A stretch of 35,238 bases of DNA from JAJYKN01 sp045403145 (lineage in GTDB: Bacteria > Nitrospirota > UBA9217), in assembly GCA_045403145.1 (NCBI GenBank), contig JAXIPA010000189.1, positions 1 to 35,238 on the forward strand, read 5' to 3'. The position numbers and the translations under genes were made by a program. The notes beneath the pieces are model-generated. The model was not told where the DNA came from. It ran no database searches and saw only the letters and a program-made list of their open reading frames with translations. How positions within the stretch are numbered: position 1 is the first letter of the stretch; each line of letters begins with the position of its first letter. Shown here piece after piece: positions 30,475-35,238 of this stretch.

Positions 30475-32145
30475 TCAACGGCGCTGCTTACTATTCCACA
30501 GCGGTATGTAACCCTGAGGGGGCTGTGGTCTGTAAATCTGCTGCTGCACCGCTTGCGGCAGATACCAATTCACCCTATAACGAGTTTCAGCAGAAATTGG
30601 TTCTGCCAGTTCAATTTCTAACTGGAAGTTGTTTTGATTTGCACGAATAAATTTAGCTTCTCGTTGATTATTTCCATTTTTGTCATAAAGCAAAACTTGG
30701 AGCCTTGTCCCAGAGGGCAATATCTGGCCGGTGGAAACTCGAATCACACGAATGCTTGCAACGGCTTGAACCGGTAGTGTCGGCGCTTGTTCTTGCGGTG
30801 ACGAAGTTTGGTTCTGCTCTGGATGATAAGTTGATGGTGGGCTTTGCTCTTCTTTCGTTGGCCCGTCCTCTATGGGGCTTCGATTTGTTAGCTGTAAGTC
30901 TATTGTGCTAGAGTATATCCACCCATTGACGCCCGGTAAATGCAGCTTCGCACTGTTTGTATCTCTTGGCTTTGGGAACACCATGTAGGCCCCGCAAGAC
31001 GCACCAACAGGTATGCTATATTTGTTGGTCAACTTCCCTCCCCAGGCAAAAGGCTCGGCTTCGAAAGAGTACTTTACGATCTCACCTCTCACGGACGGGA
31101 GTTGGACGGCATATTTATTGCCATATTGGTCCTCAATTTCTGGAAGGCCGAAAGATTGTTCCTGCGTACGAGAGTTGTCGCGGACACCGTTGCCTATAAG
31201 GTATTTTGAGGCAATATTTGATTCATTTTTAAACTCTAGGTGGACAATAAGAGAATCGTCCTTTATATCAACATAAGGAACAGAAATCAGCACTTTTTCC
31301 TGAAAGTATTCATAGTGCACGCTGCCGACTTGTCTATATCTGCCCGCTTGCAACGACATAGGAGTAACTTTTTTAGCTTCTCGATGCGGAGCTTGATTTA
31401 TTGCACGACTCTGTTCTTCCGGAACTTCTCTCCTCCCAGACCCTTTCGATTGCCATAGACCACCTACCACGATTACTATTATAATTATTACAATTAACCC
31501 AAACCACTTAGCGCCAGTGTTATCACTACCCGTGCTTTCGTTTTTCAAACTGTCTGGTGGCTTAACCGCGAGACTTTCTGTTGCTAAACTGACAGAGATG
31601 CCGATATCGCCTCCATTTGAGTGAATCTCTATCAAGCCTGTATCGCTAAAATCGAAGGACAAACCGGATGTATCGATTTCAAATGAAATAGCCTGTTGCA
31701 CTGCAGTATCGATACTTTCTTGAGAGACTTTTAGCCAACGCTTATTTGTAGTAATCTGACCACTTAATAAACCTCCCCCAGTATTGTTTATTTTAAAACT
31801 ATCGTAAAAAGAAGTGCCCACCTGAATATTAGAAAAGATAAAACTCGTTTTATCTACTTCAAGTTTAGGAGGATTTTCTGGGTTTGGCTGTTGTTCCGCC
31901 CTGTGCGTCTTTAATTGTTGATCATACTTTAGACGCTTCTCAGAATGACTTAGAACGTCATATGCCTCAATAATTTGTTTAATTTTTTCTTCGGAATATT
32001 TTCTTATCCCTTCTCTTTCGGGTGGTAGCCCGTCGGGATGATATTCTTTACATAATCTACGATAGGCTTTTTTAATTTCTTCACTAGAAGCTGTCTCAGC
32101 TATTTCAAGAATGTCATAATACGTATCATAGGAATCGTCTTTCAT
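30475..32145 (-). CDS. Membrane-anchored J-domain protein with Ig-like domain (556 aa)
   Basis: Residues 7-78 are a J domain with intact HPD (36-38), so it should stimulate an Hsp70 partner. Residues 92-192 form an Ig-like domain of the type often seen beside bacterial Hsp70/J modules (FKINNTGGGLLSGQI, RWLKVS, then IEIHSNGGDIGISV). One membrane helix follows (about 214-231, WFGLIVIIIIVIVVGG), then a C-terminal part of about 300 residues with a beta-rich stretch (270-410), a Pro/Gln/Ser-rich linker (430-465) and a final domain (470-550), which I do not recognise. Orientation implies J and Ig-like parts inside the cytoplasm and the rest outside. It lies 17 bp after the vWA gene. Base composition is AT-rich compared with the core. 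No hsp70 gene is in the window. Confidence 0.75.
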   Translation of the reverse strand: MKDDSYDTYYDILEIAETASSEEIKKAYRRLCKEYHPDGLPPEREGIRKYSEEKIKQIIEAYDVLSHSEKRLKYDQQLKTHRAEQQPNPENPPKLEVDKTSFIFSNIQVGTSFYDSFKINNTGGGLLSGQITTNKRWLKVSQESIDTAVQQAISFEIDTSGLSFDFSDTGLIEIHSNGGDIGISVSLATESLAVKPPDSLKNESTGSDNTGAKWFGLIVIIIIVIVVGGLWQSKGSGRREVPEEQSRAINQAPHREAKKVTPMSLQAGRYRQVGSVHYEYFQEKVLISVPYVDIKDDSLIVHLEFKNESNIASKYLIGNGVRDNSRTQEQSFGLPEIEDQYGNKYAVQLPSVRGEIVKYSFEAEPFAWGGKLTNKYSIPVGASCGAYMVFPKPRDTNSAKLHLPGVNGWIYSSTIDLQLTNRSPIEDGPTKEEQSPPSTYHPEQNQTSSPQEQAPTLPVQAVASIRVIRVSTGQILPSGTRLQVLLYDKNGNNQREAKFIRANQNNFQLEIELAEPISAETRYRVNWYLPQAVQQQIYRPQPPQGYIPLWNSKQRR

Positions 32146-32162
32146 GTATTCCCTCTGCGCTT

Positions 32163-32777
32163 TTATCGACTTCTATCAGGCAACACTTTTGCTGCTAAAG
32201 CAATACTCTGTCCAAGTAGTTTACTTTCAACTTTGAATGCCAGTTCTGATCTGGATGCCAAGACATCTAAAAAACTTCTATTAGCATCGTCCGTTCCAAT
32301 AGTGATAATGTCAATTCCATTATTCTTAGCCTCTTGAGCACTTTCTTTTGCGGTCTGGGCATTATCTGGTTCCCCATCCGTTACAATTACCATTACGCGC
32401 AAACCAGATTGGCTTCTGAGCCTATCGTAAGCCAATCGGATCGCATCTGTCATATTTGTGGAACCATTTGCGCCAAGCTCACCTATGCGCGAGTATAATC
32501 TAGTAATTGTCGCCTCAAAATCACAAACAAGCTTGGCTTCATCTGCAAATTGAATCAAGCCAACGCGATACCCCCGTTGGAGCGCATCTTGTCCGAAATT
32601 TATTGCTCCACGTTTTGCTTCATCAAGTTTCATCCCCTCCATGCTCGATGAACAATCTACAAGTAAATAGACAAATGCGCCGTGGTGCAATCTCTGGTGG
32701 ATATCTTCAGTCCTACCATCAGGTGCCTTAAGAACCAACTTGCCTTCTTGGCTAAGTGCTATCAATTTTTTCTTCAT
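32163..32777 (-). CDS. Von Willebrand factor A (vWA) domain protein (204 aa)
   Basis: A nearly bare vWA domain with a full MIDAS metal site: Asp41-x-Ser43-x-Ser45 (VDCSSSMEG), Thr107 or Thr110 in GSTNMTDA, and Asp134 in IVTDGEPDN. An N-terminal stretch of about 30 residues (MKKKLIALSQEGKLVLKAPD) precedes it, and a short helix ends it. There is no signal peptide or membrane helix, so it is cytoplasmic, like the vWA adaptors (TerY type and others) that assemble chaperone or stress complexes. It has an AAGGG ribosome-binding site and is followed 17 bp later by the J-domain gene, with which it very likely works. Confidence 0.85.
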   Translation of the reverse strand: MKKKLIALSQEGKLVLKAPDGRTEDIHQRLHHGAFVYLLVDCSSSMEGMKLDEAKRGAINFGQDALQRGYRVGLIQFADEAKLVCDFEATITRLYSRIGELGANGSTNMTDAIRLAYDRLRSQSGLRVMVIVTDGEPDNAQTAKESAQEAKNNGIDIITIGTDDANRSFLDVLASRSELAFKVESKLLGQSIALAAKVLPDRSR

Positions 32778-32903
32778 ATTCCATTTTCCCTTCGACTTGA
32801 CATTCGATATTTTACAAAAGATTCGATGAACAGGGACGCAAACTTAACAAGTATTGATGGTCGGCTAGCGCGAAGTGAAACCCGCCACTATTTATATTAA
32901 TAG

Positions 32904-33050
32904 TTATTTTTGTAAAGATCGTTTATTGCAAATTGGACAGGTAGACTTTCGGCCACCAGCACATACTGAACATATAAAACCACATCTATCGCAGATACCA
33001 GCACCCGGCCAAGAACTCTCACGTTCTTCACCACATTTATTACATTTCAT
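32904..33050 (-). CDS. 48-residue protein with four CxxC pairs (double zinc ribbon)
   Basis: Cys pairs at 3-6, 20-23, 27-30 and 38-41 (MKCNKCGEE, ICDRCGFICSVC, CPICNKR) can hold two zinc ions. Such miniature double zinc ribbons usually serve as protein or RNA adaptors. Its ATG follows directly after the TAA of a 24-codon frame, so translation may be coupled. It lies 126 bp before the vWA gene. Confidence 0.7.
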   Translation of the reverse strand: MKCNKCGEERESSWPGAGICDRCGFICSVCAGGRKSTCPICNKRSLQK

Positions 33051-33125
33051 TTATGACATTTCAGACCCCTTTTGAACTAATCGTATTAATTTGAGGTAGC
33101 CATCATATTCACTGCATAATTTCAT
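33051..33125 (-). CDS. Possible 24-codon leader ORF before the zinc-ribbon gene
   Basis: MKLCSEYDGYLKLIRLVQKG plus four residues, ATG at 33125, stop TAA at 33053-33051, immediately followed by the ATG of the 48-aa gene. The ribosome-binding site is not clear; AAAGGGG inside it could serve the downstream gene instead. It could be a coupled leader peptide or chance. Confidence 0.3.
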   Translation of the reverse strand: MKLCSEYDGYLKLIRLVQKGSEMS

Positions 33126-33146
33126 TTTCGCATTTCTATGTCAAAC

Positions 33147-34073
33147 TCAGCGCAAGCGACTCTGACAGTCATCAATTTTATCATCAAGGTCTTTAATCCA
33201 GCCCTCAAGTTCTTTCTCCCGAGCTTCCCCTTCAGAGATCCAGCCACGAACAACATCTTGAAAGTCAGATGACCTGGCGTCGTTGTACTTTGACCAGTTG
33301 TTTGAGTTGTTCGCACGCACTTTACTTAGAGACTCATAAAGTCGATCTCTTGACTCAGTGAGTTTCGTTAATCCAGCTTCCTGCCGGGCTCGCCATGCTG
33401 AGTTTGCCTCGTCATATTTTGCTTTTAGCTTAATCCATAGACTATCGAACCAAGACCGAAGCGCGTCGCGATCCGACGATTTCAAGTACAATGTCCAGAC
33501 TTCGGCATTGGCCGCTTTGAGAACAGCACGCGCATCTTTAGGCGGCAAACAATTAACGGCCGAACAAGCTTCGTTATAGAGCTTATTTGCCCTTTCTTTG
33601 TGCACAAAAAATGTCGTTTCTTCTGTTTGGTTGATACTATCCCATGTGCTGTTAATCTCACGACGAATATCTTCTCGATCAGCTTTGACGAGTATTGAAT
33701 TTTCTTTTAGTTGTTTTTGAATTTCCTTAATTTGTTGTCGAGCAAATCTGACTTTTTCCCCAACTCTCTCCCAGTCCGAAAAGCTCTGCATAATACATGC
33801 ACCGTCATGTGAAAACTCAATACTTCTGATTTCTCTTATGAAGGCATGTTTTGAATTTTGCGAGTTCTCGCGTCTTTGTTCAGCACGGCATTTCCAGGCA
33901 TCCCAAAGCTTTTGCTGCTCGTTCCACAGATAATCTCGTTGGTCCCGCGTCAAAGCCGTAGCATATCTCAGTTGCACTTGGAACGTTTTACCATGATCGA
34001 TGAATTCTTTTGAATCGGATATTTTTTTTAATGCCGCCAATGATGACTCAAGTGATTCATACAAGCTACTCAT
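33147..34073 (-). CDS. Helical coiled-coil-like protein of unknown function (308 aa)
   Basis: The protein is almost wholly helical, rich in Lys, Glu, Arg and Trp, with repeated helical-hairpin units (RDQRDYLWNEQQKLWDAWK, RFARQQIKEIQKQLKE, SLWIKLKAKYDEANSAWRAR, LYESLSKVRANNSNNW). The spaced W/L pattern recalls DUF349-like three-helix repeats, but I am not confident of the family. No signal peptide or membrane helix, so cytoplasmic. It is the first gene of the minus-strand set that continues with the zinc ribbon, vWA and J-domain genes, and the ATG at 34073 lies about 20 bp after a palindromic attC-like element. Confidence 0.65.
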   Translation of the reverse strand: MSSLYESLESSLAALKKISDSKEFIDHGKTFQVQLRYATALTRDQRDYLWNEQQKLWDAWKCRAEQRRENSQNSKHAFIREIRSIEFSHDGACIMQSFSDWERVGEKVRFARQQIKEIQKQLKENSILVKADREDIRREINSTWDSINQTEETTFFVHKERANKLYNEACSAVNCLPPKDARAVLKAANAEVWTLYLKSSDRDALRSWFDSLWIKLKAKYDEANSAWRARQEAGLTKLTESRDRLYESLSKVRANNSNNWSKYNDARSSDFQDVVRGWISEGEAREKELEGWIKDLDDKIDDCQSRLR

Positions 34074-34093
34074 ATGTACCTCACGAATTAGCA

Positions 34094-34159
34094 GCCGGAC
34101 AAAGCGCGCCCCTCACGCGCCGCCTTCGGCGCGACGCTGTGGAGGCGCAGGTTGGAAGC
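34094..34159 (-). repeat. attC-like imperfect palindrome 1
   Basis: GC-rich hairpin in AT-rich DNA. Its apex is CGCGCCG with CCTT and CGGCGCG, and it has bulged arms TCAC/TGTGG and GCGC/GCGC. One outer end reads GTTGGAAGC on the plus strand (minus GCTTCCAAC). About 50 bp separate the AAC from the opposite GT, as in element 2. Confidence 0.5.
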
Positions 34160-34280
34160 CCCCCATTCAAGGTCCGAGAATCTAGTGCACCTTATTTTGG
34201 AAATTATCATTACTTTCAAAAGGGTATAAATTCTTAATTCCATGTTTTTCATTCCAGCCCGGGCTGAGAAACAATGATAA

Positions 34281-34469
34281 CTATTTCTTTCTGCTTCCAG
34301 TGAATGGCCCAATGATACTGTGACCGACATTATGGCTGTGCGTTTTTCCAGTTTTTTTATCTGTATGGCGAATGTCTGTACATTTACCGTTGCCATCGTA
34401 ATCTTTAGATGTTGTCTGGTCGCCTTTATTGGTTGTAACCGTTTTCTTACTGCCGGTAAAGAAGCCCAT
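34281..34469 (-). CDS. Small Lys/Thr/His-rich protein (62 aa)
   Basis: No family recognised. Residues 2-9 (GFFTGSKK) and 54-61 (GPFTGSRK) are near copies, framing a hydrophilic middle with HTDKKTGKTHSHN. The AAGGGGGA ribosome-binding site is strong, so it is likely translated. It is 36 bp after the DUF1737 gene. Confidence 0.55.
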   Translation of the reverse strand: MGFFTGSKKTVTTNKGDQTTSKDYDGNGKCTDIRHTDKKTGKTHSHNVGHSIIGPFTGSRKK

Positions 34470-34505
34470 AGATCCCCCTTTTGTTCAATTAAATTAACCC
34501 CTCTC

Positions 34506-34673
34506 TTAATTTTTTATCATTGCTTGACAATAGCAATCAACTCTTTCTAAAGAATCTTCTGCGATGTCTATCGCTATCCCGCCTGTAGGCTTCCACCCTT
34601 GCTTAATCAGATTATTCACTTCAGCAATTAAATCCTCCACTTCACCTAAAACATGTACTACCGTATACTCCAT
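34506..34673 (-). CDS. DUF1737-family small protein (55 aa)
   Basis: MEYTVVHVLGEVEDLIAEVN with NLIKQGWKPTGGIAID and a terminal YCQAMIKN matches the DUF1737 pattern (M-E-Y-x-V, V-N-x-L-I-x-x-G-W-x-P-x-G-G, then Q-A-M). The function is unknown. The start has a perfect AGGAGG (minus-strand 34686-34681). Confidence 0.75.
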   Translation of the reverse strand: MEYTVVHVLGEVEDLIAEVNNLIKQGWKPTGGIAIDIAEDSLERVDCYCQAMIKN

Positions 34674-34740
34674 TGTAAACCTCCTTTCATCAGCAATTTA
34701 TTATTACGGAATGATGTTCAGGGGCGGTAAAATTAAAATT

Positions 34741-34917
34741 CTATAAGGGAACAACCTGATGTAGCACATAAGCGTGCCGACCCGGTTCGTTTACATCCTC
34801 AGTAGCTTTTTTAATTCTGTCCTCTAAATCTTCTATAGATGCTTCAATTATTCGGATAACCTGTGGATTAGCGCCTCCAGGTGTCCAGTAATGAAACAGC
34901 AATAGATACTTTTTCAT
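34741..34917 (-). CDS. Small protein of unknown function (58 aa)
   Basis: MKKYLLLFHYWTPGGANPQV, then a helical middle (IEASIEDLEDRIKKATEDVN) and HAYVLHQVVPL. I do not recognise a family. AGGT lies about 6 bases upstream of the ATG. It is the first gene after the minus-strand promoter at 35144, separated from it by the second palindrome, and leads into the DUF1737 and 62-aa genes. Confidence 0.6.
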   Translation of the reverse strand: MKKYLLLFHYWTPGGANPQVIRIIEASIEDLEDRIKKATEDVNEPGRHAYVLHQVVPL

Positions 34918-34935
34918 ATTTTACCTATCTCGTAT

Positions 34936-35001
34936 GCTTCTACAATGCTCGCGTCACGCGCCGCCTTCGGGCGCGGAGTTGTGGTCGAGCTTGTTAAAAG
35001 C
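34936..35001 (-). repeat. attC-like imperfect palindrome 2
   Basis: Outer arms of 16 bp (34936-34951 and 34986-35001) match at 12 of 16 positions, with GCTT...GCTCG intact. The apex is CGCGCC / GGCGCG. The plus-strand end reads GTTAAAAGC, as GTTGGAAGC in element 1. It shares TCACGCGCCGCCTTCGG with element 1. Confidence 0.55.
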
Positions 35002-35115
35002 TATGCGCCGGATTGAATCAAATCCATTTTATTAATAACATGAGAATCGATGTCTCTGAAACTCTGGTGTTTCTTAGTTTAGCAAGGCCCGTGCCACGCC
35101 ATCATTATTTTCACG

Positions 35116-35144
35116 AATATATGCTTGATGCAAGATGTTGTCAA
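35116..35144 (-). promoter_or_regulatory. Promoter reading into the small-gene cluster
   Basis: On the minus strand, TTGACA at 35144-35139, 17-bp spacer, TATATT at 35121-35116. The first gene begins about 190 nt downstream. Confidence 0.65.
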
Positions 35145-35147
35145 CTG

Positions 35148-35196
35148 TTTCTATACACTATGTTTCTATACACTATTTCTATACAGTTTCTATACA
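35148..35196. repeat. Four copies of TTTCTATACA
   Basis: Exact decamers at 35148, 35163, 35176 and 35187 (spacing 15, 13, 11 bp). The nearest lies 3 bp upstream of the minus-strand -35 box. They could be binding sites for an activator or an initiator-type protein. Confidence 0.75.
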
Positions 35197-35238
35197 ATAA
35201 CGACTGGGATATCGTAAGATGAATGTCACAGCGGGATT

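Larger units (their letters stand above)
34918..35238. other. Gene-free stretch with palindrome, promoter and decamer repeats
   Basis: No convincing gene. The stretch holds attC-like palindrome 2, a minus-strand promoter and four decamer repeats. The window ends 42 bp after the last repeat. Confidence 0.6.

Noticed and set aside
32842..32900. Third attC-like site between the zinc-ribbon and vWA genes
   Set aside because: A canonical-looking core ACTTAAC occurs at 32842-32848, but the matching second half and stem are too weak to support it.
33122..33316. 64-residue minus-strand frame at the end of the helical-protein gene
   Set aside because: It lies inside the helical-protein gene in another frame and has no gene-like features.
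35148..35196. CRISPR array or plasmid iterons
   Set aside because: Repeats are only 10 bp with 1-5 bp gaps and no spacers, so not CRISPR. Iterons remain possible but no replication gene is visible.
35013..35222. 69-residue plus-strand protein at the right edge
   Set aside because: It runs through the promoter and the decamer repeats, which encode its repetitive LYT part, and lacks a ribosome-binding site.

Overview
The window is about 30.1 kb of GC-rich core chromosome from a diderm bacterium, followed from about 30150 to the right edge by about 5 kb of AT-rich accessory DNA. Features pointing to an anaerobic or facultative Nitrospirota/Desulfobacterota-like lineage are the B12-dependent ribonucleotide reductase, a probable selenoprotein, a desulforedoxin-like domain, CdaA c-di-AMP signalling, PilZ and MshEN c-di-GMP-type modules, and an outer-membrane barrel protein. 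The phylum is my inference; there is no rRNA here to settle it.

Plus-strand half (1-17.8 kb, except the Pit operon and a 57-residue zinc-ribbon gene): 3' part of nrdJ; a 63-residue unknown; a desulforedoxin-like/histone H1-like fusion behind a strong promoter and long leader; ttcA; a stand-alone MshEN protein; a DUF1573 lipoprotein-like or secreted protein whose reading frame crosses an in-frame TGA exactly where the family has the first Cys of its S-C-G-C-T motif, followed by a SECIS-like hairpin (the strongest discovery here); a class V aminotransferase with serA (serine synthesis); purA; tRNA-Lys and tRNA-Glu; two overlapping receiver/PilZ genes with degenerate or truncated receivers; a YihY-family membrane protein fused to a cyclic-nucleotide-binding domain; a CDF-like transporter; a PHP phosphoesterase. 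Next come pit and its DUF47 partner on the minus strand, and a LysR regulator divergent from the 57-residue zinc-ribbon gene.

Minus-strand half (30.0-18.8 kb, read right to left): tilS, hpt, ftsH, folP, cdaA, cdaR (ybbR), glmM, a decayed nucleotidyltransferase fragment, an 89-residue unknown, and comEC. This is the widely conserved tilS-hpt-ftsH-folP-cdaA-cdaR-glmM order, linking tRNA modification, purine salvage, membrane proteolysis, folate synthesis, c-di-AMP and cell-wall precursor supply. An outer-membrane protein gene lies beyond comEC.

Accessory end (30.15-35.24 kb): the left edge carries a 20-bp sequence identical in form to the 3' end of a tRNA or tmRNA gene (ending CCA, minus strand), followed by paired direct repeats like integrase arm sites. 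Inside are only minus-strand genes: a promoter with four decamer repeats upstream of it, three small genes (58 aa, DUF1737, 62 aa), then a helical 308-residue protein, a 48-residue four-CxxC protein, a vWA protein and a J-domain membrane protein. Two GC-rich imperfect palindromes of equal length, resembling integron attC sites, separate the gene groups. The J-domain/vWA/zinc-ribbon/helical set is a candidate undescribed module; I assign it no function.

Several families of intergenic palindromes recur through the core part.
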